The notes under the pieces were generated by a model, which saw only the letters and a program-made list of their open reading frames with translations, did no database searches and was not told the origin of the DNA. Source: Halieaceae bacterium (GTDB lineage: Bacteria > Pseudomonadota > Gammaproteobacteria > Pseudomonadales > Halieaceae). From it: a stretch of 17,892 nt of DNA. This document shows positions 7,580 to 15,777 of the stretch, one piece after another (positions within the stretch are counted from its first letter, which is position 1; each line of letters opens with the position of its first letter). A program made the translations under genes and the position numbers. The stretch spans positions 1-17,892 of the forward strand of contig NZIH01000050.1 in the NCBI GenBank assembly GCA_002691565.1, read 5' to 3'.

Positions 7580-8569
7580 ATGAACTTCGTTAGAGCCATA
7601 TTGGGCCTCTTACTGAGCTTTTGCTTTGCTCTGAATTCATACGCGGCCGAAAAACCCCTTGCGGACGCATCATCGCCAGAACTTCAGTCCGAGAACGTGA
7701 CTTCCGAGGCACGCTCGAGGGCCGAGCGATGGGTTGACTCCAGCCATCGATTTGCGACCGACCGAACCATGGCGCTGACTCGGTGGGTAGACGGATTTTT
7801 TGGTGACGTGGATGCTGACGCAGAAATCGCCGAGTCCCGTCTACGACTCAAAATCACAACCGACTGGGATGAGCGGCTAGGAACAGAAACCCGTATGAGT
7901 CTCGGCGGAAAGGTCAACCTGCCTCGACTGGCGGATCGCGTAGATCTTGTCTTTCGCGGTGACGACCCCGATGAACTTGTACCAGGCGATGAGGACGATC
8001 CATCGCAGAGTCAAGTGGGCTTACAGGTTCTGCTCGACGAAAGCGCGAGTGGCAATCACAGGACCGATTTTACTGTGGGATTATCCGGTGCCGGCCCTAA
8101 ACCGGGCGTAAAGTACCGCTACAAGACCCTGTGGGGGCCAAATACATCCTTCCGGTTTTCCCAGCGCGCGCAGTACGATTTCGATGATGGCGCCTTCGCG
8201 ACCACTAAACTGGATATCGACCACGCGCTCTCGAGGCGATCACTCATAAGAACGCAAAACCGTGTGTTGTACGGCGAGAAATCAGATGGGATGGAGTGGT
8301 CCTCGAACCTCGGTGTCGTCCGCCAGTGGGCTGTGGAAAATGGATTTGAACGAGCGGCTTATTTGTACGCTGGCGTCAAAGGTCAGACCGAGCCCGATAG
8401 CTACAGAGAGAACTATCAGGTCGGACTCCGGCTGAGAGCGCAGGCCATTCGCGAGTTTCTGTTTTTTGAGCTTGAGCCCACGCTCAACCAACGCATAGAT
8501 GCGGCAGATCTGCCAAGAGATACCGCCTGGGCTGTGGAGGCCCGCGTCGAGTTTCTACTGTTCGACTAA
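7580..8569 (+). CDS. Unrecognised secreted protein, probable outer-membrane beta-barrel
   Basis: I do not recognise this 329-residue protein. It begins MNFVRAILGLLLSFCFALN and has a typical signal peptide, probably cut after YAA at about residue 23. Residues 40-80 look helical and amphipathic (EARSRAERW, DRTMALTRWVDGFF). From about 85 to the end the sequence alternates polar and hydrophobic residues in short stretches, for example ESRLRLKITTDW, KYRYKTLWG, SFRFSQRAQYDF, YLYAGVKGQ and YQVGLRLRAQ, as in barrel strands. It ends VEARVEFLLFD, close to but not exactly the terminal aromatic signal recognised by the BAM machinery. A very acidic loop (127-140, DDPDELVPGDEDD) might bind cations or form an external loop. 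It lies between rsgA and a convergent phoH-like gene, 109 bases after rsgA. Localisation is inferred; no function is claimed. Confidence 0.8.
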   Translation: MNFVRAILGLLLSFCFALNSYAAEKPLADASSPELQSENVTSEARSRAERWVDSSHRFATDRTMALTRWVDGFFGDVDADAEIAESRLRLKITTDWDERLGTETRMSLGGKVNLPRLADRVDLVFRGDDPDELVPGDEDDPSQSQVGLQVLLDESASGNHRTDFTVGLSGAGPKPGVKYRYKTLWGPNTSFRFSQRAQYDFDDGAFATTKLDIDHALSRRSLIRTQNRVLYGEKSDGMEWSSNLGVVRQWAVENGFERAAYLYAGVKGQTEPDSYRENYQVGLRLRAQAIREFLFFELEPTLNQRIDAADLPRDTAWAVEARVEFLLFD

Positions 8570-8620
8570 CGAGTCGGCTCTCGCTTCTCAGACTAACGCG
8601 CTGTCAATGAACGTTGCCTG

Positions 8621-10057
8621 TTAGAGGTTTTCCTCTGCAAACGCCGCCAACCTGGACCTTACGATCCCGTTGATGTGCATGATCCCAGCATGTGGGTAGG
8701 GCTTTACGCGCTCAACCAGATAGGTGAGGCCCGATGTCAGGGGTGAAATGTATTTGTTATCGATCTGAGCCAGGTTCCCCAAAACCACAATCTTCGAGTC
8801 CGACCCCACGCGACTGATAATCGACTTTAGCTGAAACTGCGTTAAACCCTGGGATTCATCAATGATGATATAGGCGCCGTTAAACGACCTACCGCGCATA
8901 AAATTCAGTGACTTGAACTGGAGGTTAGCGCGTTCCTTCACGTACTCGATGCTGCCGTTTGAGCACTCGTCCGCCCCATGAAGAATTTCGAGATTGTCAT
9001 CAAATGCCGCAAGCCACGGCGCCATTTTCTCTTCTTCGGTACCGGGTAGGAAGCCAATCTCTTCGGCCATAGGCGGTGTTGACCGGGCAACAATGAGTTT
9101 TTTGTATTTTTTCTGCTCCAGAATGGCGTGCAGTCCATAAGCCAAGGCCAGCAATGTTTTGCCCGACCCCGCGGGTCCCGTGAGGACCGTCATATCTAAA
9201 TCATCATTCTCGAGCAGCCGCATCGCCATGGCTTGCTCTAGATTCCGGGGCGCTAAGCCCCAGAAGCGTTGATTCATCAAATTATCTCGGCTGTCGACCG
9301 CAAGGTAGACGAAGTCCTCATCGACGTGATCCACAAAAGCGATAAAGCCATTATCGTCATAGAAAAACTGATTGGGATAAGCCTCTGGCAACTCTGATCG
9401 TGGAATCCTGTGAAGCGTCATGTCGTCTTCACGCACCGTATCGACGCGATCGATACTGTCCCAGAACTCGCCCTCCCTTTTCTTGTAACCGGTAGCGAGG
9501 AGATCAATATCATCAAGTACGCGGTCGTGACGGTAATCCTCGACATGTAACAAGCCGGAACCCTTGGCCTTGATGCGCATATTGATGTCTTTGGTGACCA
9601 GACACACGAACTCACCAGCGTGTTCCACTTGGTATTTAAGCGCCACATTGATAATGCGGTTGTCGTTAGCCTGATCCTGAGTGCTATCGAGAAAAGGCAC
9701 ATGCTCATTAGCACCCAATAGCTGATCCGGAAAGATCGCCAGGCGCCCCAATGCGCCGGACAAGGTCGAACCCGGAATCTCAACACCGTCCTGAATCGCC
9801 TGTGGCGTTGATGAACCCACCACCTTGTCGATCATTTGAATCGCAATTCGCGCTTCCCGACTGACCGATTTGTCCCGTCGATCCTTGATGTGATCCAGCT
9901 CTTCCAGGACGGTCATTGGGATAACGACCCGATGCTCTGCGAACGCTGCAATTGCCGTTGGGTCATGAAGCAACACATTGGTATCCAAGACATATGTCTT
10001 TACTTCTGCGGGCGTTAGTTGTGTGACTTCGTTAGGCAAGCTTGCAGATTGCGTCAT
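8621..10057 (-). CDS. PIN domain-PhoH family ATPase (PhoH2/YlaK type)
   Basis: This 478-residue protein joins an N-terminal PIN ribonuclease domain to a C-terminal PhoH ATPase, as in the PhoH2 proteins reported to unwind and cut RNA. In the PIN part (about 20-180), likely metal-binding acids are D25 (VLDTNVLLHDP), the EELD group near 52-55, D132 (NDNRI) and D157 (VTKDINM). The ATPase has Walker A GPAGSGKT (294-301), STPPMAEEIGFLPG, the RGRSFNGAYIIIDESQ block with Walker B D400/E401, and VVLGNLAQID near 424-433. All expected catalytic residues are present, so it should be active. The ATG at 10057 has GGAG five bases upstream. The partnership with the divergent RNase II gene is suggestive of RNA turnover but unproven. 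A toxin role is less likely because no small antitoxin gene overlaps it. Confidence 0.93.
   Translation of the reverse strand: MTQSASLPNEVTQLTPAEVKTYVLDTNVLLHDPTAIAAFAEHRVVIPMTVLEELDHIKDRRDKSVSREARIAIQMIDKVVGSSTPQAIQDGVEIPGSTLSGALGRLAIFPDQLLGANEHVPFLDSTQDQANDNRIINVALKYQVEHAGEFVCLVTKDINMRIKAKGSGLLHVEDYRHDRVLDDIDLLATGYKKREGEFWDSIDRVDTVREDDMTLHRIPRSELPEAYPNQFFYDDNGFIAFVDHVDEDFVYLAVDSRDNLMNQRFWGLAPRNLEQAMAMRLLENDDLDMTVLTGPAGSGKTLLALAYGLHAILEQKKYKKLIVARSTPPMAEEIGFLPGTEEEKMAPWLAAFDDNLEILHGADECSNGSIEYVKERANLQFKSLNFMRGRSFNGAYIIIDESQGLTQFQLKSIISRVGSDSKIVVLGNLAQIDNKYISPLTSGLTYLVERVKPYPHAGIMHINGIVRSRLAAFAEENL
8623..8636 (-). other. Perfect small hairpin over the PhoH stop codon
   Basis: AGAGG-AAAA-CCTCT (minus strand) forms a five-pair stem with a four-base loop, covering the last codons and the stop of the PIN-PhoH gene. 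No U run follows on either strand, so it is not a standard intrinsic terminator. It lies in the space shared with the converging 7580-8569 gene. Confidence 0.3.
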
Positions 10058-10281
10058 GTGATCTCCGGCTATTGTCCAAACATGAAATGACGGCCACCTC
10101 GCTCTTGTTAAAGGGGCGAGTGCTAGGCACTAATACAGGGGATAAAGGATAGGCGGATGCAGGTGCGCAACACAGTGGTGTGGTATATGGTGTCAAGGCC
10201 GAGCCGACAAACGTCATTACCAGTAAACCGTCCTACTCTTACTATTTCGGGCACTTTCAGTAAAGCCATCGAAACCCCGCA

Positions 10282-10309
10282 TGTCAATTACCGGTTGATG
10301 AATTTTTTT
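10282..10309 (+). terminator. Weak terminator-like hairpin with T7 tail
   Basis: TGTCAA pairs with TTGATG, with two G-U wobbles, around a seven-base loop, and is followed by AA and seven T. The stem is AT-rich and weak. No known gene ends just upstream on this strand, so if real it would terminate a small RNA or act as an attenuator. Confidence 0.22.
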
Positions 10310-10324
10310 GGTCACCACAAAAGC

Positions 10325-10353
10325 GTGAAAAATCGGGGGCGCTCAGCTAGGAT
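10325..10353 (+). promoter_or_regulatory. Sigma70-like promoter for rnb
   Basis: GTGAAA (10325-10330) resembles the -35 consensus, and TAGGAT (10348-10353) resembles the -10, with an ideal 17-base spacer. The predicted transcript would start near 10360, about 55 bases before the rnb ATG and just before the in-frame ATG of a 20-codon leader ORF. Confidence 0.4.
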
Positions 10354-10415
10354 TTACGCTGCGATGGCAATGACCATCTTAGCGGTGCCAACCTTTTCAA
10401 GAGATTCCTCGGTGT

Positions 10416-12368
10416 ATGTTAGATAAAAATGCCCTAAGCCAGCTTCAGGGCCTTAAAAACAAAATAGAAGCGGAAAAAGAAATCGCCGAGGGAACTGTTA
10501 AAGCAACACGCAGCCGATTTGGTTTCGTGGTGCTAAACGACAACCGAGAAATATTTTTGCCTCCGGACGAGATGCAGCGTGTACTCCCCGGCGATCGTGT
10601 TTCCATCGTCATCAAACCCGCACCTGCAAAGGACAAATCAGGCAAGCCCCAGAGTACAGCAGAGGTAGAAACATTACTCTCTACCTCAGTTGATCACTTC
10701 GTCGGCGAAGTGGTTCAAAAGGGCAAAGCTTTCTTCGTTGCGCCAGATGTCCCCGAACTCATGCATTTCACCCGGTGGCTTTTTATACCGCCCAATGCTC
10801 GCTCTGGCGCCAAGGTCGGCGACCTCGTTCAGTGTCGGCTCCAAAGGCATCCGTTTGCCGACGGTAAGCCCTCGGTAAAGGTGTTACAGACATTCGGACC
10901 TACAGGAACGCCGGGGCTTGAAAATGACTACTGCGCCGCGCGGGCGGGCATTGAGAAGATGCTTCCCAAGGAGCAGTTCAAAACGATCGAAGGACTTGTT
11001 GGCGACGGTATCGCTATCGACGAGACACGAGAGGACCTGCGTCACCTACCACTGGTCAGCATCGATTCTCCATACACGATGGATATAGACGATGCGCTAT
11101 GCGCTGAACCCGATAAAAATGGCTGGAAGCTGACGGTAGCCATTGCCGACCCCACCACCTGTATTTCAGAGACTGCGGACCTGACAACGCTGATTGCCAC
11201 TCGAGGCACCTCGCATTACTTCCATGGCCTAGCCATTCCTATGCTGCCGGAGGTTCTGTCACAGAGCGCCGCATTGAGACCGCTGGAAGACAGGCACGCT
11301 CTGGTGTGTTGTCTGACGGTTTCACCGGAGGGAAGCATCACTGACTCACGCATCCAGCTCGCCATTGTTCGATCCAAAGCCAAGCTTAGTTATCAAGAAG
11401 TGGAAGACGTATTAACCCAGGGAGCTGAGCACGAGTTTGCTGAGCCGTTAAAACACCTTAATGACTGCTATAGCGCACTTCGCACCTGGCGCGAATCGCG
11501 AGAGCTCGTTATCGAGCATCGTCCCGAGCATCGCTGGTGGTTAGATGAAAACAAACAGATCGATCGCATCGAAGAGGTGCAAAAGAAAGGGTCACAGTTG
11601 CTAGTCGAGGAGTGCATGGTTGCTGCCAATCGGTGCATTGCCCAAGCGCTGAAGGATGCGGAACTTCCGGGTCCATTTGTTACGCATGCTGGCATACGAC
11701 GCGATCGAGCTGACGAGGCAAAAGAGTTTTTAACGCGGTTTCTCCCAGAACAAAGCAGCCTCGATTTCTCGACACTCGACGGGTTTCGTACGCTGATAAC
11801 CGAGTTAACCGGGGCGTCTGACGAGAGACCCCTGCGTTCAATGATTAATCGCTTGATGTCCCGAGCAAGCTTCAGCGTCAAACCCGCGCCACACATGGGT
11901 ATGGCTTTGCCCGTCTACACAACCGGGACATCACCCCTGCGCAAAGCACTTGATTTTTGCGTGCACCTTCAGCTCAAAGCCATGCTAGGCGACACCAGTG
12001 TTAAGACAGCACCGGCCACGGTATTCGATCTTATCAATCAGGCCAGCGCCAAGAATCGTCAGGCGGTTACTGCTGCTAATAACTGGTTAAGCTGTAATTT
12101 CCTTAACGCACGAGCAGCTGAGGGTGAGTCTGACTATGACTCCGAGATTGTTCACATCAATACCTCGGGCTTCACGGTAAAAATCAACGGTCTCGGTCTT
12201 GAAGGCACCGTTGATCTCAGAAAAGACGAGGAAAAATTTAGCTTTGATAAATGGGAGATGGCATTGGCGAGCAAGACGCGGCGCTACCAACTGAGGCAGC
12301 AGGTCCGCGTGCAATACCAGCCCGTCGATAAGCCGCGCGGTGAAAGCGCCTGCTTTACCCTGATCTAG
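10416..12368 (+). CDS. rnb: RNase II-family 3'-5' exoribonuclease (altered catalytic Glu)
   Basis: The 650-residue length and layout match RNase II (E. coli 644) rather than the longer RNase R. Cold-shock domains occupy about 20-170, with AEGTVKATRSRFGFV and FLPPDEMQRVLPGDRV. The RNB catalytic domain covers about 190-560, and an S1 domain runs from about 575. The four active-site aspartates D217, D223, D225 and D226 have exactly the spacing of E. coli D201, D207, D209 and D210. HYFHGLAIPMLPEVLS keeps the tyrosine stacked on RNA, and R509 (TSPLRK) matches R500. From R509 the alignment to E. coli runs 50 residues without a gap and places V551 where E542 should be; the adjoining NHRLL reads VHLQL. 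Upstream ribosome-site match is weak. Product assignment is firm; the symbol assumes orthology to rnb. Confidence 0.9.
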   Translation: MLDKNALSQLQGLKNKIEAEKEIAEGTVKATRSRFGFVVLNDNREIFLPPDEMQRVLPGDRVSIVIKPAPAKDKSGKPQSTAEVETLLSTSVDHFVGEVVQKGKAFFVAPDVPELMHFTRWLFIPPNARSGAKVGDLVQCRLQRHPFADGKPSVKVLQTFGPTGTPGLENDYCAARAGIEKMLPKEQFKTIEGLVGDGIAIDETREDLRHLPLVSIDSPYTMDIDDALCAEPDKNGWKLTVAIADPTTCISETADLTTLIATRGTSHYFHGLAIPMLPEVLSQSAALRPLEDRHALVCCLTVSPEGSITDSRIQLAIVRSKAKLSYQEVEDVLTQGAEHEFAEPLKHLNDCYSALRTWRESRELVIEHRPEHRWWLDENKQIDRIEEVQKKGSQLLVEECMVAANRCIAQALKDAELPGPFVTHAGIRRDRADEAKEFLTRFLPEQSSLDFSTLDGFRTLITELTGASDERPLRSMINRLMSRASFSVKPAPHMGMALPVYTTGTSPLRKALDFCVHLQLKAMLGDTSVKTAPATVFDLINQASAKNRQAVTAANNWLSCNFLNARAAEGESDYDSEIVHINTSGFTVKINGLGLEGTVDLRKDEEKFSFDKWEMALASKTRRYQLRQQVRVQYQPVDKPRGESACFTLI

Positions 12369-12449
12369 GGTACCCCCGAGCACGGAACACCCAGTGTCTC
12401 AACGCAGTACAGTATGTTTCCACAACACGATAGTTAGGATGAAGTCATC

Positions 12450-13847
12450 ATGTCGCAAACCCACTCTGTAAAAAAGCTCCTCGGTGATGAGGCACTGATT
12501 GGTAGTCACGTAACCGTTCAGGGGTGGCTGAGGAGCAAGCGCGACTCGAAAGCTGGCATCTCATTTCTGGCAGTAAACGATGGTAGTCACTTCGATATCC
12601 TGCAATGTGTTGCACCCAATGAGCTCTCAAATTACGAAGAAGAGGTTTTGAAGCTGTCCACAGGCTGTGCCGTTATCGTGTCGGGTGAGTTGGTGACATC
12701 GCAGGGCGGTGGTCAGAACGTGGAAATTCAGGCGACCAAGGTCGAACTGGTCGGTGATATTGACGACCCTGAGTCCTACCCAATCGCCAAAAAGCGTCAC
12801 ACCTTTGAATACCTTCGCACGCAAGCGCACCTGCGCACTCGAACCAACACTTTCGGTGCGGTTACCCGGATCCGCCACACGTTAGCGAATGCGATTCATG
12901 ACTTCTTTCACTCAGAAGATTTCTACTGGGTGAACACGCCTATTATCACCGCCAGTGACTGTGAGGGGGCTGGAGAGCTGTTTCGCGTCAGTACGCTCGA
13001 TCTCACCAACCTGCCACGAGATGACAAAGGGCAGGTCGACACCTCTCAGGACTTCTTCGGTAGCGATGCCTATCTGACCGTATCGGGGCAGCTCGCCGTC
13101 GAGTCCTACTGCCTGTCCATGAGCAAGGTGTATACCTTTGGACCCACCTTCCGGGCCGAAAATTCGAATACTTCAAGACATCTAGCAGAGTTCTGGATGG
13201 TTGAGCCGGAGGTCGCATTTGCAGACCTTGCCGATAACGCCGCACTGGCTGAACACCTACTGAAGTCGGTCACGCAGCGCGTATTGAACGACTGCGAGAC
13301 AGACCTTGGCTTCTTCCAACAACGAATCGATAACACCGTGCTCGAACGACTGACCAATATTGTCGATCAACCGTTCGTCAGGGTTACCTACTCCGATGCC
13401 ATCGATATCTTGCTCAAGTCAGGCAAGAAATTCGAGTTTCCCGTCGAATGGGGTATCGACATGGCCTCAGAACACGAGCGCTTCCTCTCGGAAGTGCATT
13501 TCAAAGCCCCTGTGGTAGTGACCGATTACCCTCGCGACATCAAGGCATTCTACATGCGTCTTAACGATGATGAGCGCACCGTGGCAGCGATGGATGTGCT
13601 GGCACCCGGCATTGGGGAAATCATCGGAGGTAGCCAGCGCGAGGAACGCCTCGATGTGTTGGATGCGCGAATGGATGAGGCGCTCAAAGACACCTTGTGG
13701 TGGTACCGCGACCTTCGCCGCTACGGCACCGTCCCACATGCCGGCTTCGGATTAGGATTTGAGCGATTGGTTGCCTACATCACGGGAATGGAGAACGTGA
13801 GAGACGTTATCCCATTCCCGCGCACCCCCGGCAATGCCGAGTTTTAA
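12450..13847 (+). CDS. asnS: Asparaginyl-tRNA synthetase
   Basis: AsnS charges tRNA-Asn with asparagine. The 465-residue length is nearly that of E. coli (466). An N-terminal OB-fold anticodon-binding domain ([14 protein letters not shown]) is followed by the class IIb catalytic core. [16 protein letters not shown] and the motif 2 region [18 protein letters not shown] (from 231) are seen. Motif 3 [15 protein letters not shown] (from 432) and the tail [13 protein letters not shown] complete it. The GAGELF without an aspartate-type recognition loop, together with the tail, favours AsnRS over AspRS. An AGGA lies about ten bases before the ATG. It stands 81 bases after rnb with no clear terminator between, and cinA follows after nine bases, so asnS-cinA is probably cotranscribed. 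Confidence 0.97.
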   Translation: MSQTHSVKKLLGDEALIGSHVTVQGWLRSKRDSKAGISFLAVNDGSHFDILQCVAPNELSNYEEEVLKLSTGCAVIVSGELVTSQGGGQNVEIQATKVELVGDIDDPESYPIAKKRHTFEYLRTQAHLRTRTNTFGAVTRIRHTLANAIHDFFHSEDFYWVNTPIITASDCEGAGELFRVSTLDLTNLPRDDKGQVDTSQDFFGSDAYLTVSGQLAVESYCLSMSKVYTFGPTFRAENSNTSRHLAEFWMVEPEVAFADLADNAALAEHLLKSVTQRVLNDCETDLGFFQQRIDNTVLERLTNIVDQPFVRVTYSDAIDILLKSGKKFEFPVEWGIDMASEHERFLSEVHFKAPVVVTDYPRDIKAFYMRLNDDERTVAAMDVLAPGIGEIIGGSQREERLDVLDARMDEALKDTLWWYRDLRRYGTVPHAGFGLGFERLVAYITGMENVRDVIPFPRTPGNAEF

Positions 13848-13856
13848 TGACTTCGT

Positions 13857-15143
13857 ATGAGTAAGCGAGTGCAGGTCGCCCTGCTCCTAACGGGCAACGA
13901 GTTGATGAGTGGGGACACAGTTGATAGTAATTCCTCGCGCATCGCGCATGCGTTGGCTGCCCATAAAATTGGCGTTGGGAAAAAGATCACCGTCGGCGAC
14001 GACCCACAGCTACTCAGCGACAGCCTCATTGAGCTATGTGCGAATGCAGAGGTGGTCATTATTAACGGTGGCCTTGGACCCACGGAAGACGATCTTACGG
14101 CTGATATCGTGGCGGACGTCGCGGGTAAAGCTCTGGTTGATCACCCCAAGGCCATTGAGCATCTCGAGGCATGGTGTGAGCGACGCGGGTTGGATCTTAA
14201 TCCAAGCAACCTGAAGCAGGCCTTGCTCCCTGACGGGGCTGACTTGGTCGCAAACCCCATTGGCAGCGCCGTCGGCTTTGCTCTAGAAGTTAATGGCGCG
14301 CTGGTAATGACCACACCGGGTGTGCCGGTTGAACTTACGGCAATGCTTCCCGAAATCTGTGACCGCGTTGCAACACGTGTTGGCGCGGGTACGGCCTTCA
14401 TACGAAGACTGCAAATCTTTGGTATTGGCGAGTCCACCATTCAAGAGCTTGTGAATGCGCGCAGCGACGATTGGCCAGAAGGAGTGACCTTGGGCTTTCG
14501 GTCGGGACTGCCTCAACTGGAATTAAAGTTGCAAGTCGATGATGCCGCCCTGCTCGATAACCGAGACGATGCCGAGACGTTGCTAAACGAATTAATCGGC
14601 GACCATATTCTCGGCAATGACGATGATCAGCTCGCCATGGCCTTTCAACGGGCGCTCCTCGAAAAAAAGATGTCGGTAACCACTGCCGAGTCCTGCACTG
14701 GCGGCTTGATTGCTTCGCTCATCACGCGCGAGGCCGGTTCATCGCAGGTCTTCGGTAGCGGCTTCGTCACCTACTCCAATACAGCCAAGAACAGCGTGCT
14801 GGGGGTTCCAGAAGCGACATTGATCAAACACGGCGCGGTAAGCGAGCCTGTTGTCCTCGCCATGCTGAGCGGCGCACTGGAAAAGAGCGGCGCGACGATT
14901 GGCATTGCCGTCTCTGGCATTGCCGGTCCCGGTGGCGGATCAGACGACAAACCGGTAGGGACGGTTTGGATGGCGTGGGGTACCAAAGATAGTCATCGCG
15001 CCATTAGACTCCAAATACCAGGCTCTCGAGAGCGTTTCCAGATCCTGGTCGCGGCGATTGGTCTGGACACCATGCGTCGACAGGTATTAGATCTCCCCGC
15101 GATCCCACATTACATCCAACGCTTTATTCATCGTCCAAGCTGA
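13857..15143 (+). CDS. cinA: CinA-family protein with nicotinamide mononucleotide deamidase domain
   Basis: This 428-residue protein has both domains of full-length CinA. The N-terminal molybdopterin-binding-like domain (about 5-170) includes TGNELMSGDTVDSNS, NGGLGPTEDDLTADI and TTPGVPVELTAM; in other bacteria it hydrolyses ADP-ribose. The C-terminal PncC-type domain (about 265-425) carries TAESCTGGLI, with predicted nucleophile S279, then TYSNTAK, GAVSE and VSGIAGPGGGSDDKPVGTVW; it deamidates NMN to recycle pyridine nucleotides. The gene starts nine bases after the asnS stop without a visible Shine-Dalgarno, so coupled translation is likely. A five-codon frame starting at the asnS stop (TAATG) bridges the two genes. 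It ends one base from the convergent pdxH stop. Confidence 0.94.
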   Translation: MSKRVQVALLLTGNELMSGDTVDSNSSRIAHALAAHKIGVGKKITVGDDPQLLSDSLIELCANAEVVIINGGLGPTEDDLTADIVADVAGKALVDHPKAIEHLEAWCERRGLDLNPSNLKQALLPDGADLVANPIGSAVGFALEVNGALVMTTPGVPVELTAMLPEICDRVATRVGAGTAFIRRLQIFGIGESTIQELVNARSDDWPEGVTLGFRSGLPQLELKLQVDDAALLDNRDDAETLLNELIGDHILGNDDDQLAMAFQRALLEKKMSVTTAESCTGGLIASLITREAGSSQVFGSGFVTYSNTAKNSVLGVPEATLIKHGAVSEPVVLAMLSGALEKSGATIGIAVSGIAGPGGGSDDKPVGTVWMAWGTKDSHRAIRLQIPGSRERFQILVAAIGLDTMRRQVLDLPAIPHYIQRFIHRPS

Positions 15144-15144
15144 C

Positions 15145-15777
15145 TTAGGGCTGCAGGCGTGAGCGGCTCCAGCCGTCACAAAATTGGTAAACGTAGCGGT
15201 CGTGTAACCGATCCTCCCCACCTTGCCAAAACTCAATTCGCTCAGGAACCAGCTTGAAACCACCCCAATGCGGTGGCCTCGGCACATCGCTCCCATCAAA
15301 GCGCTGGAGCGTCTCGCGATACTGCAACTCCAGCGCTCCACGGCTGGCGATTGGCTGACTTTGCTGAGAGGTCCAAGCGGCAATCTGACTGGCGCGCGGC
15401 CTGGCCGCGAAATAGGCATCGGACTCGGCCTCCGGGATCTTTTCCACTGCTCCAGAGAGACTCACCTGCCGATCCAGTTCATTCCATGGAAACAGCATCG
15501 ACGCTCGATCGTTGTGGGTCAGCGCGACTGCTTTATCACTGTTGTAATTAGTGTAGAAAATAAAACTGCGCTCACTGACACCCTTTAACAAAACAAACCG
15601 CTGACGGATGGATCCGTCAGAGTGAGCCGTGGCTACCACCACGCCCGTGGGATCGGCTAACCCCGCGTCACTGGCGTCTCGTTGCCACTGCTCGAACAGC
15701 ACCATTGGATCATCCGGCATTGACTCATCGCGCAGGCCGCCCTTGGTGTATTGCCGGCGATAATCTTTTAGTTCCAT
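15145..15777 (-). CDS. pdxH: Pyridoxamine 5'-phosphate oxidase PdxH
   Basis: PdxH is the FMN oxidase that converts PNP and PMP to pyridoxal 5'-phosphate. The start at ATG 15777 (210 residues; E. coli 218) is fixed by a strong AGGAGG four bases upstream and by the family-typical opening LKDYRRQYTKGGLRD. A longer open frame upstream to 15867 is not supported. Motifs are RFVLLKG (60-66), FYTNYNSDKA (74-83), RQVSLSG (103-109), ARPRASQIAAWTS QQS (125-140), PPHWGGFKLVP (168-178) and EFWQGGEDRLHDR (182-194) near the C-terminus, which bind FMN and substrate phosphate. It diverges from ggt over 112 bases and converges on cinA with one base between stops, leaving no room for a terminator. Confidence 0.97.
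   Translation of the reverse strand: MELKDYRRQYTKGGLRDESMPDDPMVLFEQWQRDASDAGLADPTGVVVATAHSDGSIRQRFVLLKGVSERSFIFYTNYNSDKAVALTHNDRASMLFPWNELDRQVSLSGAVEKIPEAESDAYFAARPRASQIAAWTSQQSQPIASRGALELQYRETLQRFDGSDVPRPPHWGGFKLVPERIEFWQGGEDRLHDRYVYQFCDGWSRSRLQP

Larger units (their letters stand above)
10058..10415. other. 358-base divergent intergenic region between phoH-like gene and rnb
   Basis: No convincing gene is present. Both flanking genes are transcribed outward, so it must hold their promoters and leaders. Seen here: an inverted repeat AGTGC-TAG-GCACT at 10119-10131, possibly an operator or mRNA hairpin in the phoH leader; a weak hairpin followed by seven T at 10282-10309; and a fair sigma70-like promoter for rnb at 10325-10353. 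A plus-strand frame of 89 codons (10157-10426) has AAGGA seven bases before its ATG, but it contains many uncommon codons and no recognisable domain. Its last 20 codons, from ATG 10364, would form a short leader ORF overlapping the rnb start by 11 bases. A small RNA ending at the T tract is possible. Confidence 0.4.

Noticed and set aside
8621..10057. PhoH2 toxin-antitoxin module
   Set aside because: No small overlapping antitoxin gene lies upstream; the upstream 358 bases hold no convincing partner.
10157..10426. 89-codon plus-strand ORF with an AAGGA ribosome site before rnb
   Set aside because: No recognisable domain, many uncommon codons (AGG, CGA, TTA, CCA), a terminator-like T run inside, and overlap with the rnb start. 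Kept only as a note in the intergenic entry.
12369..12449. Riboswitch or T-box leader before asnS
   Set aside because: Only 81 bases, no specifier-loop architecture or terminator hairpin, and T-boxes are not expected in Gammaproteobacteria.
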